Shown here one piece after another: positions 1-11,221 of a stretch of DNA of 64,000 nucleotides. The notes below the pieces were generated by a model, which was not told the DNA's origin, ran no database searches, and saw only the letters and a list, made by a program, of their open reading frames with translations. The translations under genes and the position numbers were made by a program. How positions within the stretch are numbered: the stretch's first letter is position 1; the number at the start of each line of letters is the position of its first letter. Source of the stretch: Trematomus loennbergii (lineage: Eukaryota; Chordata; Actinopteri; Perciformes; Nototheniidae); assembly GCA_012861695.1 (NCBI GenBank), contig JAAOOA010000086.1:9070385-9134384 (forward strand). The letters are read 5' to 3'.

Positions 1-1735
1 GGACTTGCACGGATCAGAATCTAATCAATACACCATTTTCCCAGCTCTGTAATGAAAAGGATATCAAGATTAGGTACATTACAGGAGTGTTAAAACATCC
101 AAACATGCACACTTATCTTATTCTAGTAGAGATTAGAGGACAGGTCTAATGTTGTGAACAAAATGATCAAGTCAAAGTTATTTTATTTATTTTATCTTAT
201 GTACCACATTTAATTTAATAATTAATCTTAAATTACTAATAACTTTAAAGAAGGCAACAATTTACAATGTGGATAAGGTGACTACTTATCCAAAGTGTGT
301 GGTGTGTGTGGGTGTGTGAACAGCTTGTCTGCCCAAGGTTAAAACATTTGGGACAGCAGTGAGAATGTTATGAGAAACAATTTGTTGCTTAGACTGAACT
401 CGAAAGAAGCTGACTGAACATTTGAAATAAATCAAAACACTTGCATTAATTAAATACATTTGACATTTAGCTTGAGCTGGGTTCAATACTTTCTTTATGG
501 TATTTAAATTGGGCTCAAGTAGAACCTTTACATGGATTTGGCTTGCAACACAAAGTGATACCGATCTCTGTCTGTTATGATTTGAAAGTCTCATGATTTA
601 AAGTGTAGGGCTGTGAAGGAGAGGCCCTTGGAAAACAACCTCTACTTCTTTTTAACTGTAATTACTTATTGTAAAGAGATTGCAACATTATACTTTTTAA
701 AGAATTGCTCAATTCATTTAACACATTTATTATGCACACTGTAATGAAAACGTCAACAAATATATTGATCCTGGCTTAACCAGCGACCTTTACTCTTTTG
801 TTCATAAGCTCGGTTTCAGAAAACTTGTCAGTAGTTTAACAACTATTAGAATTTAGTAATGTCTATGGAGACCAATTGGTTGATACGAGAAATCATTTGA
901 AGCAGTTTAATAAAGAATGTTAAACTATATTTAAAACTGTAATTAAACTTCAACTTATATTAATTATCTGAATCCAGTGGCCAGTTGGAAGATAATCAAC
1001 AAAGTTTCCATTTTGCAGCAACAGCGCAAAAGGTTTCAACAATAATTTGTATTATGTCTGAGTCAAGTTCTGTCTTATCAGCTTTGTTTCGGAATGTGTT
1101 CAATACATTACGTTTTTTTTCATTATTACCATACAATACATAGATTTAAGAATAAATGAAACAAATAATACAACATTGACCTAAAACAGCAGACAGATTT
1201 TGCCACCCTGACCTCCTCAGGCAGGTTTTTACGACCAGCAGTGATGCCTCTGAGGGTCTCAGGGTGCAGGACGGGGCATAGGGTTTATAAAAGGTCACAA
1301 ACATATCTTAACATACCAGCAATACAATTTAAGAATGTATTCTTAAAGTAATATAATCTTCTTTCTTCTTACACCTACAGCGCACACCCTGAACAGTGTG
1401 CTTTGTTTACATTTCCTCTGCACACTCAGATGCAGGACATAAAAACACTCTTTTGCTATTTATTTTCATTTTGCAGCACATCTATACTACCAGAATTTTG
1501 CAAAACACTATATATTATTTATTTTCTCAAGTCATTTACTTTTGGTGAGTTAACTAAAGCTTAGTTTATTTTACCCTGGCTATGGACTGATTCATTATTA
1601 GTTGTTACAAAACATGCACAAGACGGCGGTTAGACAAACCAATATAGACCCCTGATACAAACAATCAGACAAACAAACATGATGAACTCGTAATAAACAC
1701 CAGTGCGACAGCAAAGTTCATCCAGCTCAATTTAG
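1..1735. other. AT-rich sequence without a recognised gene
   Basis: No frame here has composition or motifs that I trust as coding. The 102-codon minus-strand frame at 286-594 is low in complexity of evidence: no family motif, no splice context, and AT-rich flanks. I see no repeat family that I can name. Confidence 0.5.
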
Positions 1736-1739
1736 TCCG

Positions 1740-2788
1740 GATTAAAGAGGTTTCAGAGGGGGTAGGGACTATTTGATCTCTCCCAATGGGAACCCAGTGG
1801 GGTACCTTGACTCGTACCCCACCCTTGTATACAAGTCCTTAGATCGGTGCCTGAAGACCGTCCAAGAGCAATAACTAGCTTATCCTCTTGCGACCCACTA
1901 TCCCTGTCTAGTGGTGCTATGCCCCCCCGATCAGGAGCACATAGACTTTTTTCCTCTACCCTTTCTATCCGAAACCACACAGTTAACTGTAGTCCTACTC
2001 GACCAGCCTATACACCTCCCATCATGCTCATCCCAACGATGAAACACAGTTTTGCTCTACACTTGCATACCACTGCCCACCCATGATCAATTAGCCTATA
2101 ATTTTATGTATGCACCCCGGACCGACACCAGCTCCTCAGCAATGTAGGGAGCCTGTCGCATCAGGTAATGCACGCACCTCGCACCTGCCAGCACTCGTAA
2201 ATGGCCACAAGCCACGAGAGTGCTTTTAAACAGTCTCGTTTTTAATAGAGACGGCGGTGGTGTGAGTTAAAGTTATAGACAAAAGCTGTGATTTTCTCCC
2301 TCTGAGTTCACTTCACCAGCTCATGCAGATACGGGGAGGTATTTGACACACATTCCCCGGAGCCGCAGCTGGAGCCGTGTTTTTTTTAGAGGCGCTGGGG
2401 GTAATATCTCTGGCTGCTTTAGTTAACTGCTGAAACCCCCGTCTCGTTTGTTCATTACAAATCTCTATTTTGATTTCACACAGAAGTTCCACTTTACTGC
2501 TGCCCTCATTAAGGTCTTTTTAAACATCTCCGTGTATGCCTGCACGGCACATACGTCCCGAGCAGCACACACAGAGGGAACCAGCCAAGACAGAGTCCCT
2601 GGATGATCCCCTGGGGTTACTAGCCCCAAATGTTCATTAACCAAAACGAAACGCAGCCGCTTAGCTTCACAGATAATTTTAGGATACCGTCAATCACAGA
2701 TTCTGGTAAGGCAATGTCCAAATGTAGATTTGAAATCACACTTACCAGTCTCTGAAGATCTGTTGGTATCCTGCCGACAACGCCAATT
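1740..2788 (-). mobile_element. Remnant internal region of an LTR retroelement
   Basis: On the minus strand this lies directly downstream of the LTR at 2789-3179. It begins with a primer-binding-site-like stretch (TTGGCGTTGTCGGCAGGA on the minus strand, about 2770-2788), followed by leader-like sequence. Short minus-strand frames exist (2620-2871 and 1753-1980), but no gag, protease, reverse transcriptase or integrase motif can be read. The lower boundary near 1740 is approximate. No second LTR is seen on the low-coordinate side, so the element is truncated. Confidence 0.45.
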
Positions 2789-3179
2789 TGTGGAGGAAAC
2801 TTCTGTGTAGTAATGCATGGAGTCACCGACTCAGGAAGGAGACACGGTGAGAGTTGGAGCTTTGATGTCAAACACTGATGGGTTTATTCAGAGTATTCGG
2901 CCGGAGGATTCACATCACAAATCAAAGAGTCAGAGGTTCTGACTACACGGTAGAGTTGCCACGTCAATTCTGAAGAGCCTCTCTCTATGCTAGACCTTTT
3001 AACAGGTTCACAGAGAGAAATCAACATCTCTGAAGGAGTAGACTAAACACTGAATCATCTGCGTCCGACGCTCATGGCCTCAAGGATTTCACATCCTAGA
3101 GCCCACAAACACCGATAAAGAAGTGCCTCAGTGTTCCCACAACAATTACCCTTCGTGCCAGTCAAGTTGACCGGTCACA
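2789..3179 (-). repeat. LTR (391 bp), 5' LTR of a truncated minus-strand retroelement
   Basis: The block starts TGTGGAGG and ends GGTCACA, so it has the TG...CA termini of an LTR, with short TGTG/CACA inverted ends. A tRNA-complementary-looking primer-binding site abuts it on the low-coordinate side, which sets the orientation as minus. No partner LTR is present in the window, so I cannot check identity between two LTRs. The superfamily (Gypsy-like or endogenous retrovirus) is not determined. Confidence 0.5.
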
Positions 3180-3224
3180 GAGCAAAAGGTTAGATATCTA
3201 GAAGAAATATTCCTTAACATTTTT

Positions 3225-3275
3225 TAGTATCTGTACTTCTACTTAAGTAACAGAGTGTACTTTTGCCACCTCTGA
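3225..3275. repeat. Short hAT-type end fragment
   Basis: The segment carries the 'acttctact-taagta ... ccacctctga' pattern also found near 50100-50200. It looks like a degraded end of a short non-autonomous DNA transposon. No target duplication is visible. Confidence 0.35.
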
Positions 3276-3280
3276 AAATA

Positions 3281-3734
3281 GGTAAAGCCCCAGGGCCTGA
3301 TGGCATCCCAGCTAGGAGGCTGAAATCCCTATGCCTGGAAATCGCACCCATTCTCAACTCACTCTTCTGCAAATCCTACCACACGGCCACAATACCCACT
3401 CTTTGGAGAACCGTCCATCATCCAAGTTCCTAAAACACCCAGACCTAAAGAATTAAATCATTACTGTCCTGTTGCCCTCACTTCCATAATCATGAAGTGC
3501 ATGGAGACATTTTTGCTCACCATCCTTCTTTCAGCTGTCACCCCTCAAGTGGACCCCCTTCAATTTGCCAGGAGGGGTACAGAGGACGCTGTGGTCTGCC
3601 TGTCGGTCTGCCTTTCGGTCTGCCTGTCGGTCTGTCTGTCGGTCTGCCTGTTGGAGTTCAGCTCTGCGTGTAACACCATCCAAAGGCACCTGATGATCCA
3701 GAAACTGCACAACCTCAACATTCCCACCCTTTAA
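3281..3734 (+). pseudogene. LINE reverse-transcriptase fragment (Jockey/Rex1-like)
   Basis: The plus-strand reading starts with GKAPGPDGIP, the conserved entry to the palm domain of non-LTR reverse transcriptases, and later reads LEFSSACNTIQRHLMIQKL, matching the D-(F/Y)-S-S-A-F-N-T motif of Jockey/CR1-type enzymes, with the usual aspartate replaced (EFSSA). A frame change lies between them (around 3425). At 3593-3650 a 12-bp unit (GGTCTGCCTGTC) is repeated about five times in place of normal domain sequence. Both ends are truncated. It is a dead fragment of a non-LTR retrotransposon. Confidence 0.75.
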
Positions 3735-4786
3735 CATAATTGACTTACACGATTGTTCCTCTATCATTGATCATCTAGCTACATTTTTAAAGTGTCAAAC
3801 CGAAAAAAACACCAGCAAATCCTTCAGGCTTCCCTCCGAAGCCACTCCCCAAAACCAATTTAAATCGCAGCCCATCGCTGTCATTGGTAATGGCATGAAA
3901 CTCAAACTCATCACATTCACTTTAAAGAAAACACTTGCTGCTGCAATGTTAAGATGACATGCAAATAAGGTAGGCGAGCCAATCATTGCATATACTAGGT
4001 AGGACACATACAATTATTGTATAGGCTGATTGCAGGCCAGTATCAGTGGATTTGTTTCCTCTTTTTTTTTGTCATTTGATTCATTAATAGCTGTCAGAAT
4101 GAAAATAGATTTTAACATTGTCTACCACAGCTTTGAATTCACTCACTCAATTGAATCAACTCAAACTAACAGTGTCTGCTTCTAGCCCTCTGACCCACAT
4201 TCTTTCATTTGAATCTTAGACATCTATGATCTGCTCATATCACATGCTGAAATTCATGTTGTTGCCTTTGCTTTCAACGTATTCCCACACACATTGACAG
4301 AGAGTGCTGTGTACACTCTTGCCTTGCTGTTCATGTTTTCAACCATCATCCAGCACTTCACACACATGTTGTTTGTTTCATGTTTTGGAATTTTAAGACT
4401 TTCAACATGCACATGCTCTGATGCAACAACTTCAGACACACAGTCTTGGCACTGTGTGTATGGGTATGTGTGTGATGTCCACTGTCTTCCTCTGAATGTG
4501 TCACTCCTTTAGCTGTGTTTGTGTTTGTGCGCCCTTGACTGCCACACACGCACACTCCCGGCTGCGTGCCTGGCATGAGGGAGGATGGGAGGAGAAGAGA
4601 AGAGATCACCCCCGTATCCAGGGGCGACACAGGTAACAGGGGGATAAGCAGCGATGATTCAGAGGGCCCCTTAATAAGCCTCGGGACACGCTAGCTGATA
4701 GCTTTTTGACACATTGCATCAGACACATGATAAAGAGGTTTATTTGTCAAATTTGCATAAAATCTCAGGCAGGAGGAAACCACAGG

Positions 4787-4788
<2 letters not shown>
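3735..4788. other. No gene or repeat recognised
   Basis: Short open frames on both strands between 3795 and 4630 overlap each other and show no motifs. I see no splice-bounded exon. Confidence 0.45.

Positions 4789-4837
<49 letters not shown>
4789..4837. repeat. (AC)n microsatellite
   Basis: An uninterrupted AC dinucleotide run of about 48 bases. Confidence 0.97.
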
Positions 4838-5939
4838 AGAAGCTGATTTCACTGATTAGTGTGCCTGTCTGGTCGAGGGTGCGTTAATCAGTGAAATCAC
4901 CTGGTGGTCTGATTGGTTGAAGTTTAAATCTGCCGATTTTTAGCACTCCATGACACATGATTGCTCCCTGTAAACACTCTTGTGATTAAACTGTTTTATA
5001 GATTTAAAGCAATACTCACTCAACCCAGGATCCTACCCGCTTTAGAAACAACAGCTAACCAGTAAGCATGCATTTTTTAGTAATATATTTAGAAAAGTCA
5101 CCTACATTTTGACGATAAGTATTTTATTTATTAATGACGCCTCTTCCACCAAAAGCAAAGCTAGGTAATTGATATAGCATTTTAGTGTCAAGCCTCAGAA
5201 CTACATGTATACTCTATGACGAAGCATTACAATTCAATTTCAATGCAGGGAGGAGAGGGAATTAGGTAAAGATAATTGTTTATTATAACAGAATGATGTG
5301 TGATAATAGAGCCTTGACACAAAGTCTTTAGCGCTTAGACTCTACTGGGAGATTTGTAATAAAGGGCGTGTGCGCTGAGTAGCAGCGAGATAAATTCCCT
5401 GTGGAGTCCACACAAGGGTGGATGATGAAATTAAAAAGTAGATGCATCTGCCGGGCGACAATTGGTGGTTGAGGACCGCAGCTAACAGTAGCATAAACAT
5501 AATAAAGGATTGGATAGTATTTTAAAAGAGATTGCAGCATGGTTGATAGGCTGTAGATGTGTGTCTATTGCGTGTATCTGAACAGCTAATATCTGATTGA
5601 CAGCCCCAGGCAATGATGCTACAGTAACAGGATTCATGTAGCGTTTATGTGAAGACGCGCACACAATGCTCCAAAGAACGCAGGAGACTCAAGGTAGCCA
5701 TGTTACGTGCATATCTCAAATGATGGACATCAAACACCTCACTTTGAAGTTTTAAAAGGTTTATATTTTCCTTTTAAAGGGATTATAGCCGTTATGGATT
5801 CATAATTGTTAGATCTGAATCAAATCTACAAAGGAGCTTTTTCCGATTTGCCTATGTTTTCGGTTTTGGTCATTAAAAATGAATTAAATTCATATATGAC
5901 ACAGAAATATGTGTAGTAATCTCTGAATGTCTTCATTAG
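4838..5939. other. No gene recognised
   Basis: Ordinary AT-rich sequence. Short minus-strand frames near 5328-5664 overlap and carry no motif. Confidence 0.45.
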
Positions 5940-6063
5940 ACTGTAAACCTCATTTCTTTACTTGCGTGTAAGCGCTTTGAGCACCAGGAAAAACACTATA
6001 TAAATGTAATGTGTTATTATTATTATTATTATTATTATTATATTATTATTATTATTATTATTG
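5940..6063 (+). repeat. LINE/SINE 3' tail ending in (ATT)n
   Basis: The phrase 'gtaagcgctttgagcacc' followed by 'aacactatataaatgtaat' is the usual 3' end of fish CR1/L2-type LINEs and the SINEs that share their tail. It runs into an (ATT)n tract at 6014-6063. The 5' extent is not resolved. Confidence 0.6.
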
Positions 6064-6332
6064 TAGGTCTTAGCTGTGTCACAGGTTTCAAAATTGAACA
6101 GTCTTTTTTCTCGTATCTAAAGTAATGGTCAAGCATGACATCAACATTTAAATTAATACACTCTGCACTGTGGTTTTTAACACTACAGGTACAGGGATTC
6201 TTAAACGAATACATTATCTCTTGTTAACTAAGTGAGTTATTTATCATTTTACTTTCACTTGTTTGTCATATTTTTTAAATCACAGTTAAAAACTTTGTGT
6301 TGGACATCGAAGCATTAAATGGCCATATTTTA

Positions 6333-6338
6333 AACATG
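6333..6338. repeat. Left target-site duplication AACATG
   Basis: AACATG immediately precedes the element start (AGTAGTAATAC at 6339) and is repeated in the same orientation at 20746-20751, directly after the element end. Six bases is the duplication length of Polinton/Maverick elements, whose integrase is retroviral-type. Confidence 0.75.
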
Positions 6339-6498
6339 AGTAGTAATACAAATCCTGTTTCAATCACATTAGTATGCATAAAAAGTGACAGGTCACACCT
6401 GCCCTATCAGTACTACTACTTATGCTAAGTCCCGCCCCTAATTATGCTAATGAGCCCCTTTGATATGCTAATGAGACCCTTTGTTCGAGGTGTTATCA

Positions 6499-6960
6499 CA
6501 TGTAGGTGTGACATTCCCATTGTAGTAGATCCTTGTTGTGTAATCTAATTAGCCTTTGTGTCTGATCCCTTTGTTGTCTATCCTTGATGTGAGGGGTGAG
6601 GGTTTGTGACATGTAGGTGTGATATCCCCTGTTGTAGTAGATCCTTTGTTGTATAATCTAATTAGCCTTTGATGTCTGCCCCTTTGTTGTCTAATACCCT
6701 TTGATGTCTATCCTTTGATGTGAGGGATGGGGTGTTTGTGACATGTAGGTGTGAACTCCCCCTTGTAGTAGATCCTTTGTTGTATAATCTAATTAGCCAT
6801 GATGTCTGACCCTTGTTGTCTAATCTAATTAGACCCTTTGATGTCTGTCCTTTGATGTAAGGTGGGAGGGTTATAACATGTAGGTGTGATATTCTCCCTT
6901 GTAGTAGATCCTTTGATGTCAATCATTAGCCCTTGATGTATGCCTTTGATCAGTGTTTGT
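6499..6960 (+). repeat. Left-arm subterminal tandem repeat array
   Basis: Four degenerate copies start at 6499, 6610, 6742 and 6877 (spacing 111, 132 and 135). Each opens with CATGTAGGTGTGA, then TTGTAGTAGATCC, then several spaced copies of CCTTTGATGT or CCTTTGTTGT with TCTAATTAG between. The right arm holds the same array, more regular than this one. Confidence 0.85.
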
Positions 6961-7117
6961 AATTAGTGTTAAGGTAGTCTCTTTGAAGTTGTGTGAGACT
7001 GTCTCGCACCCCGTCCTCCTCTCACCTCTTCCCCCTCTCACCCCTCCCCCCTTCCTTTTGCTGTGATGTCAGAAGATAGAGGGTGGAGTTAGATGGAAAA
7101 TAAAATCCGTGCAAACT

Positions 7118-7127
7118 AGATAAAAAG
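7118..7127 (+). promoter_or_regulatory. TATA-like box before the 7174 ORF
   Basis: AGATAAAAAG lies about 55 bases before the ATG at 7174, which leaves room for a start site around 7145-7150. The sequence is conserved in the other arm (19947-19956). The assignment rests on sequence alone. Confidence 0.35.
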
Positions 7128-7173
7128 CCAGTCATTTCCACTCACCAAGTCACCTAAACTTTCAAAAACGAAA

Positions 7174-7359
7174 ATGGCAAAGAGACGCATCGATAGGGGT
7201 TTAATCAGCGAGACGCCTGTGACAACTTACCGCCATCCGTCGGGAGCTCCAGTCAAGAAACGGATGCAGTATCTGTGCCGGGTTCAGACCCTCCGTCGGA
7301 GGCTCTTCATGAAAAATGGAGTCTGGATGTGTGAGACTGTCTCCCCTCACACCCCCTAA
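7174..7359 (+). CDS. Short basic ORF, unknown function (left arm)
   Basis: A 61-codon frame that starts MAKRRIDRG and is rich in Arg and Lys (about one residue in four), with no hydrophobic segment. I do not recognise the family. Support for it being real: a TATA-like box upstream, a purine-rich context at the ATG (AAAATGG), position as the first inward-facing frame after the subterminal repeats, and the same product in the right arm. The frame ends in a run of C tracts whose lengths differ between arms: 5 then 4 C here, 4 then 5 in the right arm. The C-terminus therefore differs, with 79 residues in the other copy. It may be the first exon of a spliced gene. Confidence 0.4.
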   Translation: MAKRRIDRGLISETPVTTYRHPSGAPVKKRMQYLCRVQTLRRRLFMKNGVWMCETVSPHTP

Positions 7360-7682
7360 CACCCCTCCCCTCCCCCCTGCCTGTCACCTCCTGATTTTCC
7401 TATCAGCCGTTAATTCTCATTCACTAAGTCACCTAAAACTTTTATTGTCCTCTCTAAATTAGATTAGTTTTTTAATATGATTTGTGTTAACTAAGGATGT
7501 TCTCTTAAGTTGTATGGCTTGTGAACTAATGTTTAATTACTTTATTAACTATAACAAAGTCTCTCTGAGAGGAAAATAATAATTTAAAATATGTTAATGA
7601 CCCCCTGATATTGTATTTTGTAATGTTTAATTACTTCGCACAACTATTAATGAATCCCTATATGAAGTTACATGAGGCTACA

Positions 7683-7880
7683 TTTACTTGGGTTGAGCCC
7701 TGGATGATGAAAATAATCTAAGTGTCATGTTAGGGGGGCATTACGGAACTCAGGAGTCCGCCCTTGGAGGCCTGGAGAGCGGATAAAGAGAGGTGTATTT
7801 ACTGGTGTTGAGCCCTGGATGATGTAAATAGTCCAAGTGCCATGGTAGGGGGGCATTACGGAACTCAGGAGTCCGCCCTT
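7683..7880. repeat. Tandem duplication, ~115 bp period (left arm)
   Basis: The phrase 'ttgagccctggatgatg' begins at 7693 and again at 7808. In both copies 'gggggcattacggaactc' and 'aggagtccgccctt' follow. The second copy has a few substitutions. The mirror is at about 19196-19393. Confidence 0.85.
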
Positions 7881-7904
7881 TGAGGCGTTGTTAACATTAA
7901 TGCT

Positions 7905-10400
7905 TTTGTTTTTGTTACTAAGATACTTTTTTAGATACACTTTTGAAGTGAGCAACACTTTACAACTGGTAGAAAGTTAAGTACTTTGTATGGAATGGGG
8001 TTTTCTTTAGAGCTGTTTTCAGTGAGACAATGCAGTTTCTGATCATTTTAAGTTTTCAAGTTTCAAGGCTTTATGGCATATGCCCATTAGCTACAGTGTA
8101 GATATGTCAATGAAAAACATAGGTCACAGGCTCCTCCAACAGTGCACATAAAACAGATAAAATACTGCAATAGAATGTTTTGATATGACAGATTTGTGCG
8201 TAATTCTCTCACAAAGGAACTGTAAGATACACGTTTATGTATGGAAAACTTCATAACTTGGTAAAATATTCATTCATTTGTAACGAATTGAGTTTTCTTC
8301 AAGAATCAAACTCTAATGGAGAGTTTATGATTTTTAACACTGTTTCGATGAAACAATGCAGTTTTTGATAACTTGACTTGACTAACATTACTTTTTTTAA
8401 ATATATGTTTTTAGATGCTTTACTTTTGATTTCTTTCATGTTATTTTAACACATTACTTTTTTCATATTTTTCAACATACTGTGATATTTTTTTTTTCTC
8501 TCCTTTTTCCATTATATTTTGAATATACAGACATTCAACGCAATAAGTCCCACCCCAATTAGCAAATCATCCAAAACTAAGGACCCCCACTAAGACGAAC
8601 AGATTTTCTTTAAGACTGTGACTCTTAAAGGCACTTTGGGATTTTAGTAAAACAATCCAGTTTTCTGGAAATAACTTAAATGATTTTCGTTTTTTCTCCT
8701 ACAAAGATACTTATAGTTACACTTTAATGGATGCAAAACTTTATAACTTGGTAAAATATTCATTAATTTGTAATGAATTGAGATTCTTAAAGAATCAAAC
8801 TCTAAATGGAGAGTTTGTGATTTTAACACTGTTTCGATGAAACAATACAGTTTTTGATAACTTGACTTGACTAACATTACTTTTTTAAATATATGTTTTT
8901 GTTAGATGACTTTACTGATTTTTGCTTTTTTCTTCCTTGCTTTTGTTTGTGTTACTAGGATACTTTTAGATACACTTTGAAGTGTGCAACACTTTACAAC
9001 TGATAGAATAGTACTTTTGTAAGGAATTGGGTTTCTTAACAATCCTGCTCCATCATTAAATCACTTAATCTGCTACTTCCAGGCAAAAAGCTTTTAAAAC
9101 TCGCATCGTGTATTAAGTCATGTCTTGGCAAAAATGAGAGTCCTGGGTGCTTTAAAACATTTCTTAGAACATTTTGATATATTCAAACACATAATGAACT
9201 GCAATGACTCACTGCTACATCAAATTTATTTTACACTGCTGGGAGGACAAAACTATGAGACTCTCAGACCCTTTTGTTGTCAATCTAATTAGCCTGTCCT
9301 CATTCCAACTAAAGTAATTTAACCTAAGTGGAGCCAACCTAAGGAGTGGGCCCTACAGTCTGGGACTAGCTTACTTTTTAACATTCTAATCAAAGGGGCC
9401 CGTAAATATTATCTCCGCCAATATGCTATATTCAAATATCAGTTAAAAAAAATAAAATAAAAAATAAAACTCATTTCATGTTGAAATGATCAAGGAAAAG
9501 CCAGTCAATGTTATGCTAACACAAACAAAAGTTCTGTTTTATATGTTGAAATATAATTTAAAAAACAACGATATAGTATTTTCAAGTCTTACTTTAGTAT
9601 GGTAAAATTAAGAATAAGTCACATTAAAGTTTGTCATGATTTTCCGTAAAATAGTCAAGTATAGTTTGTCAAAAGAATATGAAAAAATCATTTTGTAGAG
9701 TAGTATGTTGAAAATCTCAGTGTTTAACTGAACACACCTACACAACACCTCGAACAAAGGGGTAATTAGCATACAAAGGGGGGTCACTAGCATCAGTGGG
9801 GGAAAGGTGCTACGGAAATGAACAGAACAGAGTTATACCGACTAATTATTTACGGCGTTCGAACGCATACCTCGTCAACCATCTGTTTACAAACTCAAAG
9901 ATTATGATGGAGAAGAGATCAAGGGGACTTTTTTATGAGAAAGAGTTGAAAAAGTGAAGGTAGTACTTTTTTTATGAACAGATTTTCTTTAAGACTGTGA
10001 CTCTTAAAGGCATTTTCTAGTAAGACAATCCAGTTTTCTGGAAATAACTTGAATGATTTTTGTTTTTTCTCCTACAAAGATACTTATAGTTACACTTTAA
10101 TGGATGCAAAACTTTATAACTTGGTAAAATATTCATTAATTTGTAATGAAATTAGTTTCTTAAAGAATCAAACTCTAAATGGAGAGTTTGTGATTTTAAC
10201 ACTGTTTTAGATGAAACAATGCGGTTTTGATAACTTGACTTGACTAACATAACTTTTTTTTTTTTTTAAATATATGTTTTTTAGATGCTTTACTTTGATT
10301 TCTTTCATGTTATTTTAACACAACATTACTTTTTTCATATTTTTCAACATACTGTGATATTTTGTTTTTTCTCTCCTTTTTCCATTATATTTTTGAAAAA
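7905..10400. repeat. Field of degenerate ~330-400 bp direct repeats (left arm)
   Basis: At least three good copies (about 8215-8540, 8599-8930 and 9977-10395) and two partial ones (7905-8060 and 8935-9060) share the order: 'gatacttatagttacacttt', 'gcaaaactttataacttgg', 'tcaaactctaaatggagag', 'aacactgtttcgatgaaaca', 'acttgacttgactaacat'. None has a convincing reading frame. They look like expanded non-coding sequence of the element. Confidence 0.8.
9735..9800 (-). repeat. Internal inverted copy of the subterminal motif (left arm)
   Basis: The plus strand here reads 'acacctcgaacaaagggg' then 'taattagcatacaaagg'. This is the reverse complement of the outer segment at about 6440-6500 ('cctttgttcgaggtgtta' after 'gctaatgag'). 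The mirror copy is near 17275-17340. Confidence 0.7.
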
Positions 10401-10924
10401 CTACACAGTGATTTTTATCAAAATACAACATGCAACTAATACATTATACAATATTACGACTTTTTGCGATATTTTCAACACAATATACTTGTACCTTTTT
10501 CTGTAGGGCTTCAGGATATTTGGCATGTCATGCATAAAAACCGGTGTCATCTTTCCTGAAACTGACGTGCTGTCCGTTTTACAAACAAGTTATCTTTCTG
10601 CTTCTTCACCCTCTGAATTTTCCTCCCCCGTCCCTATTCCTTCAGCCATCACAACAACAATCAAGTCAGATCTGTGAAATTAAACACCTCTCCCCAAAGC
10701 GTGACTTCCCTATTGATGGAGTGGGGCCGTAGGGCCTAACCCGATTGGCCTAATATACTAACATGCAGAATGTATGGTATGTTTGAAAAAAGACTAACCA
10801 TCTATCCAGTTCAAGCTGTCTTTAAGATGCGACATAGATCGTGCTCTGACTTTTTCCGTAAAATCGTGACAAACTATTACTTATTCTTACATTTGACCTC
10901 TTGCTGCTTGGTTGGAAATGATAG

Positions 10925-11221
10925 ATGAAAAAGCTACAAAGCTTAAAGAACTTTTCTAAAAAACTCTCAATTCTACAGATGAATCCCCCCACTCAACGCA
11001 ATAAGTCCGCCCCCCACTCAGCAAATCATCTAAAACGAAGGACCCCACTAAGACGACCGTTGAAAACTAGCCAGGGATCTGAGAAAAACCAAGTCTCCCC
11101 CGCGAGTTGCAGCCAGGAACAAACTCCTGTCTCCTATCATCACCACCATTGTGGACACCCACATATTGCAGTACTACTGCTGCTGATGTTACTCCTGAGG
11201 CCAAGACGTCTCTGTTTATGA
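10925..11221 (+). CDS. Basic, low-complexity ORF overlapping the C/H-cluster ORF (left arm)
   Basis: A 98-codon frame that starts MKKLQSLKNFSKK. It has a basic N-terminal two-thirds, a Ser/Gln-rich middle, an HHHH run and a hydrophobic Leu-rich end. The last ~115 bases overlap the start of the 11107 frame, and a third frame through the same stretch is also open, so frame changes are likely. The basic part could be the true N-terminus of the next gene. No known family is recognised. Part of it (10993-11060) is duplicated in degenerate form at 8536-8601. Confidence 0.3.
   Translation: MKKLQSLKNFSKKLSILQMNPPTQRNKSAPHSANHLKRRTPLRRPLKTSQGSEKNQVSPASCSQEQTPVSYHHHHCGHPHIAVLLLLMLLLRPRRLCL

Noticed and set aside
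286..594. 102-codon minus-strand frame at the window start
   Set aside because: No motif, no splice context, and typical of chance frames in this base composition.
8644..8877. 77-codon minus-strand frame with a mirror at 18196-18429
   Set aside because: It lies in a non-coding degenerate repeat. Other copies of the repeat do not keep the frame.
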